Source of the DNA: an uncultured Clostridia bacterium
Lineage (GTDB): Bacteria; Bacillota; Clostridia; Christensenellales; DTU072
DNA length: 64,000 nt
Assembly: GCA_934274515.1 (NCBI GenBank)
Contig: CAKQTC010000002.1
Location: forward strand, 1 to 64,000
Direction of reading: 5' to 3'
Shown: positions 32,538-40,621 of the stretch, in pieces
Position numbering within the stretch: position 1 is the first letter of the stretch
Layout of the letters: the number at the start of each line of letters is the position of its first letter
The notes under the pieces: model-generated
Database searches by the model: none
What the model saw: the letters and a program-made list of their open reading frames with translations, nothing else
What the model was told of the DNA's origin: nothing
Translations under genes and position numbers: made by a program

Positions 32538-33725
32538 ATGGTAAATATATTTAAGCAAATCAAATTGTTTTTTCATAAAGCGGCACGCGTCGGATTTAAC
32601 GTTTTGAGCGCGCTTTTCATCCCGCTTAAAAATAATAAAATCACGATAATCGCCACGCAAAGAAAAGGGTTCGGGTGTAACGTTAAATACGTCGCAAAAG
32701 AGATAAAAAAACAGTTCGGAGATAAGTACGAAATGACCTGGATAAGCGATTATCCAAAAACTTGCGACGAGATAAGAAAATTCGGAATAAAAGTCAAAAA
32801 AATGAATACCCTTCCGTACGTTTTTTGCCAACTTGCGTCTAAATTCGTGGTTTATAACGACAGCGTTCCGTCTTATTTGCCGAAAAGAAAAGGGCAAGTC
32901 TATATAAATACCTGGCACGGGGGGATAAACTATAAACATATAGGATACGATTATCTTCTCGATCAATCGGCTGTCGCGCTGAAAAAGTTTGCGATGAGAA
33001 ATCCCGAACCCGATTATTTGACAAGCGGCAGTAGATTTTTTACCGAAGACACCGCAAAATCTTTCCGATTCGACGAAAAAGTTTTTATGCCGTGGGGACT
33101 CGCGCGCAACGCGATTTTGTTTGACGAAATCGAAAAAAAAGAAGCAAGAGAAAAAGTAAGAAACACTTTCGGAGTTCACGACGAAAAAATTCTTATTTAT
33201 GCTCCGACGTTTAGAATAGGTCTTGCGTCGGACGTGCACGGGCTTGATTTCGGAATGGCGGCGGAAGCGATGAGCGAGCGATTCGGCGGCAAATGGAAAA
33301 TATTTTACCGCGGACACGGGTTCGTCGAGGGCAACCCCGAAATAGACGCTGTTGTAACAGACGCGACGAGTTATGCCGATATGAGCGAATTGACGGCGGC
33401 GGCAGACGCGATGATAAGCGATTATTCGAGCGCGATGTGGGATATGATTTTTACGGGTAAACCGATTTTTGCGTACGTTCCCGACATAAAAGAATACGCC
33501 GCGCACGACAGAAGTTTTGCCTATCCCGTTGAAAAATGGCCGTATCCGATAGCGGAAAATAACGACGAGTTGGCAGAAAAAATACGTTCTTTCGACGAAA
33601 TCGAGTTTGATAAAGCGGTGAAAAAACATCTAGAAGACGCAGGCTCGTTCGAAAACGGACAGTGCGCGAAAAAAATCGCCGAGTTGATTGACAAGTTAAG
33701 CGAAAAAAACAAAAATAAGGACTGA
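32538..33725 (+). CDS. CDP-glycerol glycerophosphotransferase family protein (TagB/TagF-like)
   Basis: 395 residues. The family core is clear: NTWHGGINYKHIGYD with the catalytic His, APTFRIG, FYRGHGF and the C-terminal SDYSSAMWDMIFTGKPIFAYVPD. It transfers glycerol phosphate from CDP-glycerol to an acceptor on the inner membrane face. At 395 residues it is nearer in size to the primase TagB than to the long polymerase TagF. The adjacent tagD makes its donor substrate, which supports a glycerol-phosphate-containing wall polymer. Two bases separate it from the upstream glycosyltransferase and three from tagD. Confidence 0.9.
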   Translation: MVNIFKQIKLFFHKAARVGFNVLSALFIPLKNNKITIIATQRKGFGCNVKYVAKEIKKQFGDKYEMTWISDYPKTCDEIRKFGIKVKKMNTLPYVFCQLASKFVVYNDSVPSYLPKRKGQVYINTWHGGINYKHIGYDYLLDQSAVALKKFAMRNPEPDYLTSGSRFFTEDTAKSFRFDEKVFMPWGLARNAILFDEIEKKEAREKVRNTFGVHDEKILIYAPTFRIGLASDVHGLDFGMAAEAMSERFGGKWKIFYRGHGFVEGNPEIDAVVTDATSYADMSELTAAADAMISDYSSAMWDMIFTGKPIFAYVPDIKEYAAHDRSFAYPVEKWPYPIAENNDELAEKIRSFDEIEFDKAVKKHLEDAGSFENGQCAKKIAELIDKLSEKNKNKD

Positions 33726-33728
33726 ACA

Positions 33729-34121
33729 ATGAAAAAAGTAATTACTTACGGAACGTTTGATTTACTGCATTACGGACATATAAACCTTTTGCAACGCGCC
33801 AAAAGTTACGGCGATTATCTTGTCGTAGGACTGTCAACCGACGATTTTAACGCGCAAAAAAACAAAACTTGCTATTTTTCGTACGAGGAAAGAAAAAAAA
33901 TGCTCGAAGCCCTGCGCTGCGTGGATTTGGTAATCCCCGAAGAAAAGTGGGAACAAAAAATCTCGGACGTTAAAGAATATCGCATAGATACTTTCGTTAT
34001 GGGCGACGACTGGAAAGGGAAATTCGACTTTCTCGCCGATTACTGCCAAGTAGTTTACCTTCCCCGTACGCCCGAAATATCCACTTCCAAAATTAAATCC
34101 GAATTAGGCTCTAAAAAATAA
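33729..34121 (+). CDS. tagD: Glycerol-3-phosphate cytidylyltransferase
   Basis: 130 residues, standard length. Nucleotidyltransferase motifs: TYGTFDLLHYGHINLL with the HxGH site, the conserved middle segment YFSYEERKKMLEALRCVD, and RTPEISTSKIK (RTxxISTT-type motif). It makes CDP-glycerol from CTP and sn-glycerol 3-phosphate for the enzyme encoded just upstream. Last gene of the three-gene operon, followed by a hairpin terminator. Confidence 0.94.
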   Translation: MKKVITYGTFDLLHYGHINLLQRAKSYGDYLVVGLSTDDFNAQKNKTCYFSYEERKKMLEALRCVDLVIPEEKWEQKISDVKEYRIDTFVMGDDWKGKFDFLADYCQVVYLPRTPEISTSKIKSELGSKK

Positions 34122-34159
34122 ACTGCAAAACAAGAAAGTTTTTTCAATTAAAACAAAAT

Positions 34160-34179
34160 GCGACTCAGGTCGCTTTTTT
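34160..34179 (+). terminator. Terminator of the cell-wall polymer operon
   Basis: GCGAC-TCAG... stem GCGAC / GTCGC with a short loop followed by six T; about 38 bases after the tagD stop. Confidence 0.6.
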
Positions 34180-34221
34180 CGTTATACCGTAACGGTAACA
34201 ACGCGACCGTTACTAAAATCG

Positions 34222-34290
34222 AACCCGACAAAACGAGCGGAACGAACCCGACAAAACGGGCGGAACGAACCCGACAAAACGGACGGAACG
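34222..34290. repeat. Three 23-base tandem repeats
   Basis: Unit AACCCGACAAAACGRRCGGA followed by ACG, at 34222-34244, 34245-34267 and 34268-34290, differing at one or two bases. Units contain a small CCCG...CGGG inverted repeat. No CDS crosses it convincingly. Confidence 0.85.
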
Positions 34291-34311
34291 AAGCAAATTG
34301 TCGGAAAGTTG

Positions 34312-34536
34312 TTACGCAACGCGCACGATGTCGGTTATGGCACGGAAAACGTCGCTTATCAGACAAAAATCCTTTTTGTCGAAGATAAACTCGTTTTTCG
34401 TTTCGTTCGACAACGCCGTTACGGTAAAAAATCGCTCTTTTTCCGCAAATCCCACTATTTCGTTTACGTTTCTTTTTATGTAAGGAGCAAGTCCGTTAAC
34501 GTTGTTTTTCGTTACGCAAATGGATATCGTAGTCAT
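34312..34536 (-). CDS. Small unknown protein
   Basis: 74 residues on the minus strand. It is short, but the start region is convincing: GGAAGG eight bases before the ATG and a full promoter 35-60 bases upstream. Composition is balanced and typical of a soluble protein, with a FDKKDFCLISDVFRAITDIV C-terminal part that looks helical. I do not recognise a family. It lies convergent to the tagD operon with the tandem repeats between them. It could be a remnant of a longer gene. Confidence 0.55.
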   Translation of the reverse strand: MTTISICVTKNNVNGLAPYIKRNVNEIVGFAEKERFFTVTALSNETKNEFIFDKKDFCLISDVFRAITDIVRVA

Positions 34537-34569
34537 TTTTTAATACCTTCCTTGTGATTTGATGTCTTG

Positions 34570-34598
34570 ATTATAGAATGAAAATCGCATTTTGTAAA
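34570..34598 (-). promoter_or_regulatory. Promoter of the small minus-strand gene
   Basis: Minus strand TTTACA (34598-34593), 17-base spacer, perfect TATAAT (34575-34570). Confidence 0.7.
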
Positions 34599-34714
34599 CG
34601 TCTACTTGTCCCGTTTATGACACACTTTGATGCTTAAAAAACCGATGTGCGCGTTGACGAAAACAGTTGCATAACGAAATATAAATATGATATTATTAAT
34701 AGAAAAGTTTATTA

Positions 34715-34734
34715 ACGCGTTTGCGCGCACGCGT
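34715..34734. promoter_or_regulatory. CG-rich palindromic leader element A
   Basis: Two ACGCGT palindromes flanking GCGCGC about 45 bases upstream of the hydratase start, one of several similar elements in 5' leaders. Confidence 0.4.
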
Positions 34735-34776
34735 AAGGCGGAGTGAGCGTAGCGGCGCGTGTTACGGAGAGAAAAA

Positions 34777-36999
34777 ATGGCGATAAAAAAGGTAGCGAAA
34801 AAAGTTTATTACGAAAACGGCAAGCGTGTTTCCGAAAAATACGCAATGAGTAAAGGCGGAGAAGAGTGGTATAAAGGCACGATAGCGTACGGCATACTCG
34901 ACGCGCACAACAAGGCGAAACCTACGGTACAAGGCGGCGGATTGAGAATAAGTTTCGATTGTATGGCGAGCCACGACATCACTTATGTAGGTATTATTCA
35001 AACGGCGAAAGCGAGCGGATTGAAAAAGTTTCCCATTCCGTACGTTCTCACCAACTGTCATAACAGTTTATGCGCAGTCGGCGGAACGATAAACGAAGAC
35101 GACCATAATTTCGGGTATTCTGCGGTAAAAAAATACGGCGGAATTTACGTCCCCGCGCATCAAGGCGTTATCCATTCGTATATGCGCGAAAGAATGGCAG
35201 GTTGCGGCAAAATGATACTGGGCAGCGACTCTCACACCCGTTACGGCGCGCTCGGCACGATAGCGATAGGCGAGGGTGGCGGAGAACTCGTAAAACAACT
35301 GTTGTCCAAAACCTACGATATAGCGTATCCTGCGGTAATCGGGGTAGAACTCAAAGGTAAACCGCGTAAAGGCGTCGGACCGCAAGACGTTGCGCTTGCT
35401 ATCATCAAAGAAACGTTTGCGTGCGGATTCGTTAAAAACAAAATAATGGAATTTTTCGGGAACGGGATAAAGAACCTGTCGGTCGAGTATCGTAACGGTA
35501 TCGACGTAATGACTACGGAAACGACCTGCCTGAGTTCGGTTTGGGAAACCGACGAAAAGGTAGAGAAATACCTTGCCGAACGCGGAAGAAAAAGCGATTA
35601 TGCGTCGTTAAAGCGTAAAGATAAATGTTGCTATGACGGACTTATCGCGGTTGACCTTGCGGAAATCGAGCCGATGATTGCGCTGCCTTTCCACCCGTCG
35701 AACGCGTATACGATAAGAGAACTCAAAGAAAATCCGTATGAAATTCTCAAAAAAGTCGAAGAAAACGGGAATAAACTGTTGAAAAAAGGAGAACTTAAAC
35801 TTACCGACAAAATTATCGACGGAAAAATCCGCGTAGACCAAGCGATTATCGCAGGTTGTGCCGGCGGAACGTACGACAATTTGTGCGAGGCTGCGGAAAT
35901 TCTTACCGAATACGGCGGCGTGGACGGCAGAATATCGATGAGCGTGTACCCGGGGAGCCAACCGCTTTACACCGACCTTGCGAAAAAAGGGATAATTACC
36001 AAGTTCTTGCAAGCGGGAGTAAACGTGAAAACGGCGTTTTGCGGACCGTGTTTCGGAGCGGGCGACGTTCCTGCAAACAACGGACTTTCCATTCGTCACA
36101 CGACGCGTAACTTTGAATCGCGCGAAGGGAGTAAACCCGGAGAAGGGCAACTTGCCTGCGTCGCGCTTATGGACGCGAGAAGTATAGCGGCGACTGCCGC
36201 CAACGGCGGATTTTTAACCGCGGCGACGGAAATCGAATACGATAACAAACTTAAACCGTTCGTCTACGACGACGAAGTTTATAAGAAGAGAGTAACCGAC
36301 TGTTTCGGCAAAGGGGACGAAAGTCTGCCGCTTTGCTACGGTCCGAACATTGCGGACTGGCCGGAAATGCCGAGCCTAAAACGCAACCTTATAATGAAAA
36401 CGGCGGCGGTTATCTTCGACCCCGTTACCACCACGGACGAACTTATCCCGTCCGGAGAAACGAGTTCTTACAGAAGCAATCCGCTCCGCCTTGCAGAGTT
36501 TACACTCAGTAGAAAACGTCCCGAATACGTGAAAAACGCAAAACGAATCGCACTTGACGGGGAAGAATTCGGCGAAGAGTTTAAGGTGGCGGCGGCATTA
36601 GCCGGGCTTGAAGGGGAAATAGGAACGGGAAGCGTGATATACGCGGTTAAACCCGGCGACGGAAGCGCGAGAGAACAAGCGGCGAGTTGCCAAAGAGTAC
36701 TCGGCGGCGTTGCGAACATAGCGAAAGAGTACGCGACGAAAAGATATAGAAGCAACTTGATAAACTGGGGAATGATACCGTTTATCTACGACGGAGATTT
36801 TAAGTTTGAAGAAGGCGACCTTATCGCGATTAAAGACGTGGATAAAATTTTTGACGAGGGAAAAATCAAAGCGATTGCGGTAAGAAACGGCAAAGGAACG
36901 GAAATCGAACTCAAAATGGACGCGGTTACTCCCGAAGAAAGAAAAATTATCGAAACAGGCTGTTTGATTAACAGGAACAGAGCGGAATTATGCGAGTAA
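34777..36999 (+). CDS. Aconitase-superfamily hydratase (YbhJ-like)
   Basis: 740 residues from the ATG at 34777 (CGGAGAG upstream; six residues of in-frame extension are rejected). Iron-sulfur hydratase fold: GSDSHTRYGALG near the N-terminal third, GCAGGTYDNL, and the cluster-binding CGPCFGAGD, followed by a C-terminal swivel domain ending near the stop. The overall length and N-terminus fit the 'hydratase' branch related to E. coli YbhJ rather than classical AcnA/AcnB or leucine isomerase. It should bind a [4Fe-4S] cluster and add or remove water on a hydroxy-carboxylate; citrate/isocitrate activity is possible but not shown. It overlaps the next gene by ten bases. Confidence 0.85.
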   Translation: MAIKKVAKKVYYENGKRVSEKYAMSKGGEEWYKGTIAYGILDAHNKAKPTVQGGGLRISFDCMASHDITYVGIIQTAKASGLKKFPIPYVLTNCHNSLCAVGGTINEDDHNFGYSAVKKYGGIYVPAHQGVIHSYMRERMAGCGKMILGSDSHTRYGALGTIAIGEGGGELVKQLLSKTYDIAYPAVIGVELKGKPRKGVGPQDVALAIIKETFACGFVKNKIMEFFGNGIKNLSVEYRNGIDVMTTETTCLSSVWETDEKVEKYLAERGRKSDYASLKRKDKCCYDGLIAVDLAEIEPMIALPFHPSNAYTIRELKENPYEILKKVEENGNKLLKKGELKLTDKIIDGKIRVDQAIIAGCAGGTYDNLCEAAEILTEYGGVDGRISMSVYPGSQPLYTDLAKKGIITKFLQAGVNVKTAFCGPCFGAGDVPANNGLSIRHTTRNFESREGSKPGEGQLACVALMDARSIAATAANGGFLTAATEIEYDNKLKPFVYDDEVYKKRVTDCFGKGDESLPLCYGPNIADWPEMPSLKRNLIMKTAAVIFDPVTTTDELIPSGETSSYRSNPLRLAEFTLSRKRPEYVKNAKRIALDGEEFGEEFKVAAALAGLEGEIGTGSVIYAVKPGDGSAREQAASCQRVLGGVANIAKEYATKRYRSNLINWGMIPFIYDGDFKFEEGDLIAIKDVDKIFDEGKIKAIAVRNGKGTEIELKMDAVTPEERKIIETGCLINRNRAELCE

Positions 37000-37988
37000 T
37001 AAGCGGAAAATACAGGGGTAGGCGCATTTTGCCGCCGATGACGAACACCGTAAGACCGACGACGGACAAGGTAAAAGAAGCGATTTTCGGGATTTTGCAA
37101 ACAGAAATCGAAGACGCCGTCGTAATTGACCTTTTTGCAGGAACGGGCGCGCTCGGAGTGGAAGCGTTGAGCCGCGGCGCGAAAAAAGTTTATTTTTGCG
37201 ACGGCGCGGCAAGCAGTATCGACTTGATTAAGCAAAACACCTCGTTTGTCGAAGAGGGAACATACGAGATTTTGCGCGGCGCGTTTGAAGATTGCTTGAG
37301 AAGATTGTCTACGCGCGGCGTTAAGGCGAACATCGTTTTATGTGACCCGCCGTACGGGAAAAGGATACCCGAAAAAGCACTTTGTGAAATAGAAAAAAGC
37401 GGAGTGCTTTGCCGAGGCGGCATAGTTTTAGTCGAAAGGAAAACCGAAGACAGACAAGAAAAGAAATATTTTGCGTTAGTCAACGAGAAAACTTACGGCG
37501 AAGTTGCCGTTGACGTATACAAAGACGTGACGAAGTGTGCGGTAACCGGTACTTTTGACCCGTTCACTCTCGGACACAGGTTCGTCGTGGAAAAAGCACT
37601 TGAAAAGTATGATTTTTGCCACGTCGTAATTTTGGTAAACGAAAACAAACAGGCGCGGTATTCGGTAGAAACGCGAAAAAGAATGATAGCGTTGGGCTTG
37701 TCCGAGTATAAAAACCGCATAAAAATAGATTTTTACGGCGGATTGACCGTTGACTATTGCAGGGAAAACGGTATACAATGTATTTATAGAGGGTACCGCA
37801 ACGAAACGGACGAAAAGTACGAAAAAGAAATGGCGGAGTATAATTATAAGCACGGCGGAATAGAAACCGTCATCGTCAAAGCCGAAAACGAGATAAGTTC
37901 GACGAAAGCAAAAGAAGTTTTCGATAAAGGCGAAGACGTTACGCAATACGTAAACGAAGACGTGGCGCGGCTTATGCGCAAACGCTAG
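36990..37988 (+). CDS. rsmD-coaD: Fused 16S rRNA methyltransferase RsmD and phosphopantetheine adenylyltransferase CoaD
   Basis: 332 residues in one uninterrupted frame. Residues 1-178 are RsmD: MRVISGKYRGRRI, RPTTDKVKEAIF, the SAM site DLFAGTGALGVEALSRGA and the catalytic CDPPYG. From about 184 a CoaD domain begins: TGTFDPFTLGHRFVVEKA (HxGH-type motif as TLGH), YRGYRNETDEKYEKEMA, and the C-terminal NEISSTKAKEVF. RsmD makes m2G966 in 16S rRNA; CoaD makes dephospho-CoA. The genes are neighbours (ylbH-ylbI) in many Bacillota, so the fusion is a step beyond a known arrangement. The junction lies at YKDVTKCAVTG, where CoaD would normally start with a Met. No frameshift is needed to explain it. 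Confidence 0.93.
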   Translation: MRVISGKYRGRRILPPMTNTVRPTTDKVKEAIFGILQTEIEDAVVIDLFAGTGALGVEALSRGAKKVYFCDGAASSIDLIKQNTSFVEEGTYEILRGAFEDCLRRLSTRGVKANIVLCDPPYGKRIPEKALCEIEKSGVLCRGGIVLVERKTEDRQEKKYFALVNEKTYGEVAVDVYKDVTKCAVTGTFDPFTLGHRFVVEKALEKYDFCHVVILVNENKQARYSVETRKRMIALGLSEYKNRIKIDFYGGLTVDYCRENGIQCIYRGYRNETDEKYEKEMAEYNYKHGGIETVIVKAENEISSTKAKEVFDKGEDVTQYVNEDVARLMRKR

Positions 37989-37998
37989 GGAGAAGAAA

Positions 37999-38454
37999 AT
38001 GGAAGAAGACATCAAATTATTGCTGAGTTACATCGAAACGGAAGTTAAAGAAGGAAAAAAACCGCTTATCGGCGGCGGAGTAATCGTAAACGGAGCGGCG
38101 ATACTTAAATTGCTCGACCGAGTTCGCGTCGCGCTGGAAGTCGCGACGGGAGAAGACAAAGTCAAAGAAGCAACGCAAAAAGCGCAGGAAATAATCGAGT
38201 TTGCCGAACAAAGCAAAGCGAAACTTATCGATGAAGACATCGCGACGAGAGAAGCGCGCGCCAAAGCCGACCGCATCGTTCAACAGGCGATGATAAGCAG
38301 AAACAGAATGGAACACGACCTTGCGGAAAACCTGACCGTTATGCTTAACGATATTAAAAAACGAGTGGAAGAAACCGACGCAATCGTCAACAACGCACTA
38401 TCGGACGCGAAAAAAAGCATCGACAGCGCGTTGACCAGAGTGGGTAGAAAGTAA
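37999..38454 (+). CDS. Coiled-coil protein conserved beside coaD
   Basis: 151 residues, almost entirely helical. An N-terminal segment (GGVIVNGAAILKLLDRVRVAL, read about 25-46) is followed by a long coiled coil rich in Ala, Lys, Glu and Asp, similar to F0 b-subunit or DivIVA-type helices but without a membrane segment. Proteins of this kind, often labelled 'ATPase', sit after coaD in many Clostridia; no nucleotide-binding motif is visible here. It follows the fusion gene by ten bases. Confidence 0.75.
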   Translation: MEEDIKLLLSYIETEVKEGKKPLIGGGVIVNGAAILKLLDRVRVALEVATGEDKVKEATQKAQEIIEFAEQSKAKLIDEDIATREARAKADRIVQQAMISRNRMEHDLAENLTVMLNDIKKRVEETDAIVNNALSDAKKSIDSALTRVGRK

Positions 38455-38508
38455 TTATTTGTCGATAATGCGCGATGTAATGCGCCGGCGACCGTACGTT
38501 TATAAATG

Positions 38509-39489
38509 TTATAAAATCAAGCAAATCAATAAGCAGATAATCGAAGAAATAATCCCTTGCGTTAGTTTTGTCACTAGATAATACGCAGGGGATATTTTTG
38601 CGCTCGAAAGGAAAGTTAAACTTTGAAAAGTTACGCTCATTCCTCCGAAAGTGACCAAAAAACACGCAAGCGGCAGGGTTACGATGACGGGAAACCCGGA
38701 TTTCGACAGCATAAGACAACCTTTCGTCATCTCGATAAGTCCGCCCGCTACGCTCGACGTTATGCGCTCGTTTATACCCATTCCGCAAAACAGTTTTGCA
38801 ATAAGAGGAATAATGCCGACGTTGTTCGTTACGTCAAGCAGAAGATTGAAAACGGTTATATATCCACCGACGATACCTACGCTTAAAAACGTGTTTAGCA
38901 TCACTTTGTTAAGTACGTCTTCGGGCGCGGTAATCGTCGGCGTCGGAGAGGAAACGGCGTCGGTTCTTTTTCCGCGATATAAAAGACCGTTTAACAACGT
39001 TCCAATATAATGAGCGACGAGCAGCGCAAATCCGTACGTTTTGTTCCCGAACATACTTACTCCGACCGTTCCGACAATAAAAAGCGGTCCGCTTGTCGAA
39101 GTAAACGCCGAGATTTTTTTTGCTTGATGTTCGTCGATAAGTCCGCTTGCAAAAAATTCCCCGACGAGTTTTGCGCCGACGGGATAACCGCAAAGCATAC
39201 TCATAATCAGGACGTAACCGCCAAGTGGGGGAGAACGGTAAAGATATTTAAGCGGCCTTGCAAGAAGTTTTCCCGCGTCGGACGCGAAGTCGAGTTCGGT
39301 AAGCAGTTTAGAAAAAAAGAAGAACGGCAACATCGACGGAAGCACCGCTACGACGTAAAGATTAAGCCCGTTTTTTACCGAAGCAAGATATGTTTCAGTG
39401 CCTAAAATAAAAATTATCAGCAATAAAAGCACGAGCAAAACCACGACGTTCCTTGCCGAGAAGCGTATCTTTTTCATTTGGTTAAACAT
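38509..39489 (-). CDS. ylbJ: YlbJ-like sporulation membrane protein (Gate domain)
   Basis: 326 residues with about eight membrane segments and the nucleoside-recognition 'Gate' motifs: LPSMLPFFFFSKLL near the N-terminus, GGYVLIMSMLCGYPVGAKL in the middle and a second PxGxG-like repeat in the C-terminal half (GGLIEMTKGC). YlbJ is a sporulation integral membrane protein of Bacillota and commonly lies near coaD, matching this context. It is on the minus strand, convergent with the coiled-coil gene and divergent from the SpoIIQ-like gene. The start is uncertain: ATG at 39489 overlaps a perfect palindrome, and Met5 (39477) is an alternative; neither has a good ribosome binding site. Confidence 0.82.
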   Translation of the reverse strand: MFNQMKKIRFSARNVVVLLVLLLLIIFILGTETYLASVKNGLNLYVVAVLPSMLPFFFFSKLLTELDFASDAGKLLARPLKYLYRSPPLGGYVLIMSMLCGYPVGAKLVGEFFASGLIDEHQAKKISAFTSTSGPLFIVGTVGVSMFGNKTYGFALLVAHYIGTLLNGLLYRGKRTDAVSSPTPTITAPEDVLNKVMLNTFLSVGIVGGYITVFNLLLDVTNNVGIIPLIAKLFCGMGINERITSSVAGGLIEMTKGCLMLSKSGFPVIVTLPLACFLVTFGGMSVTFQSLTFLSSAKISPAYYLVTKLTQGIISSIICLLICLIL

Positions 39490-39502
39490 ACGCGCGCGTA
39501 TG
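39487..39502. promoter_or_regulatory. Perfect 16-base palindrome CATACGCGCGCGTATG (element B)
   Basis: Lies at the very start of ylbJ, 128 bases upstream of the SpoIIQ-like start, between two divergent genes. Candidate shared operator. Confidence 0.5.
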
Positions 39503-39629
39503 CGAAAAAATGATTTTCATCGAAAAAAAAGAACGTAACGGCGAGAAAAATTTTTTTATTTCAATGTATAACGGTTCAAAAAGCGTCCATAATCTTACCG
39601 ACAACGATGATGAGCGAACGGAGGTAAAT

Positions 39630-40352
39630 ATGGAAAAGAAACAATCATCACAGAAAGCAAAGCAGTTCTTCAAAAAGAACGTTTATTACATTATAATGGC
39701 GGTTTGTCTTTTGGCGATAGCCGCAATGGTGACGGTTACCGTCCTTATAAACAACGGTGTAATCGGCGGCAAACCGGACGTAAACAATCCCGACAATCCC
39801 GTAATTAAACCCAACGAAGACAACAACGACCCTGTAGTCAAACCCGACGACAATAACCCTGTAGTCAAACCCGACGACAATAAACCGAACGTCAAGCCCG
39901 ACGACAACAAACCGAACGAAAAACCGACGGCAATCGTGTTCGGCGCGCCCGTAAAAAGCGTGAACGTAATTCAAAAATACGCGATGGATTCGCTGGTATG
40001 GAACAGCACGCTTAAACATTACGCCGTCCATAACGGCATCGACTTCGGCGGCAAAGACGGAGAAAACGTGCTGGCTTGCTACGATGGGGAAGTGACGAGC
40101 GTAACCTACGACGTGCTAAACGGGCATACGGTAACCATAAAACACAACGACAAAATATCCACCGTTTATTCTTCTCTTAACGAACCCGTCGTAAAGGTCG
40201 GACAAAAAGTCAACAAAGGCACGGTAATCGGAACGATGGGTGTAACCGCTACCGCAGAATACTCGCTCGGCGCACACCTGCACTTCTCCGTAACGGAAAA
40301 CGGCGAAATAATAAATCCCGAAACCTATCTCACAATGACGGAAAGCAAATAA
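39630..40352 (+). CDS. SpoIIQ-like membrane-anchored M23 peptidase
   Basis: 240 residues from the ATG at 39630, set by GGAGGT upstream; 40 residues of in-frame extension lack support. Basic cytoplasmic tail, one membrane segment (about 22-44), an Asn/Pro/Asp/Lys repeat linker (PVVKPDDN-type unit, about five copies, ~55-103), then a LytM/M23 domain. The zinc ligands look complete: HNGIDFG (H-x3-D) and HLHF near the C-terminus. In Bacillus SpoIIQ lacks catalytic residues, while clostridial SpoIIQ can keep them, so an active endopeptidase in forespore engulfment is plausible. The neighbouring ylbJ supports a sporulation role. It could also be a general cell-wall peptidase. Confidence 0.8.
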   Translation: MEKKQSSQKAKQFFKKNVYYIIMAVCLLAIAAMVTVTVLINNGVIGGKPDVNNPDNPVIKPNEDNNDPVVKPDDNNPVVKPDDNKPNVKPDDNKPNEKPTAIVFGAPVKSVNVIQKYAMDSLVWNSTLKHYAVHNGIDFGGKDGENVLACYDGEVTSVTYDVLNGHTVTIKHNDKISTVYSSLNEPVVKVGQKVNKGTVIGTMGVTATAEYSLGAHLHFSVTENGEIINPETYLTMTESK

Positions 40353-40375
40353 TTATAATCACTCGAAAACCTATT

Positions 40376-40413
40376 AAGGGTAACCGATACTCAAAGTACG
40401 GCTACCCTTTTTT
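40376..40413 (+). terminator. Terminator of the SpoIIQ-like gene
   Basis: Stem AAGGGTA(A)CCG / CGG(C)TACCCTT with one mismatch pair and a 12-base loop, followed by six T. Confidence 0.75.
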
Positions 40414-40500
40414 AATGATAAAACAACACTACAACTAAAAGCATACGACGCAAAAACACAATAAAAAAAGCGTACGGAGCGAATAAAAAACGTTTTTCGT

Positions 40501-40530
40501 TTGACAGGGTTATATAAATAAAGTTATAAT
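40501..40530 (+). promoter_or_regulatory. Promoter of the nfn operon
   Basis: Perfect TTGACA (40501-40506), 18-base spacer, perfect TATAAT (40525-40530). The leader that follows is CG-rich (40542-40570) and contains an AACGAGC...GCTCGTT hairpin at about 40572-40596. Confidence 0.75.
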
Positions 40531-40621
40531 AATAAACAAATATACACGCGCGAGCGTAGCCGCGGCGAAAAAAACGAGCAAATTCGGGCTCGTTTTGCAC
40601 GGCGGCGAAGGAACAAATGAA

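Noticed and set aside
32325..33629. A 434-codon open frame opposite the CDP-glycerol transferase gene
   Set aside because: The plus-strand frame has clear family motifs and operon spacing; the opposite frame has Arg/Phe-rich shadow composition.
34222..34290. Possible CRISPR array
   Set aside because: Units are directly adjacent with no spacers and only three copies.
36990..37988. Frameshift artefact joining rsmD and coaD
   Set aside because: Both domains are in the same frame with full motifs; a frameshift would disrupt one of them. A lost stop codon remains possible but is not an artefact visible here.
39510..39629. Upstream extension of the SpoIIQ-like protein
   Set aside because: The added residues have no role in the predicted fold, and GGAGGT sits just before the ATG at 39630.
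39835..39930. Short DNA repeats as a possible mobile or CRISPR element
   Set aside because: They encode the Pro/Asp/Lys linker of the M23 protein in frame.
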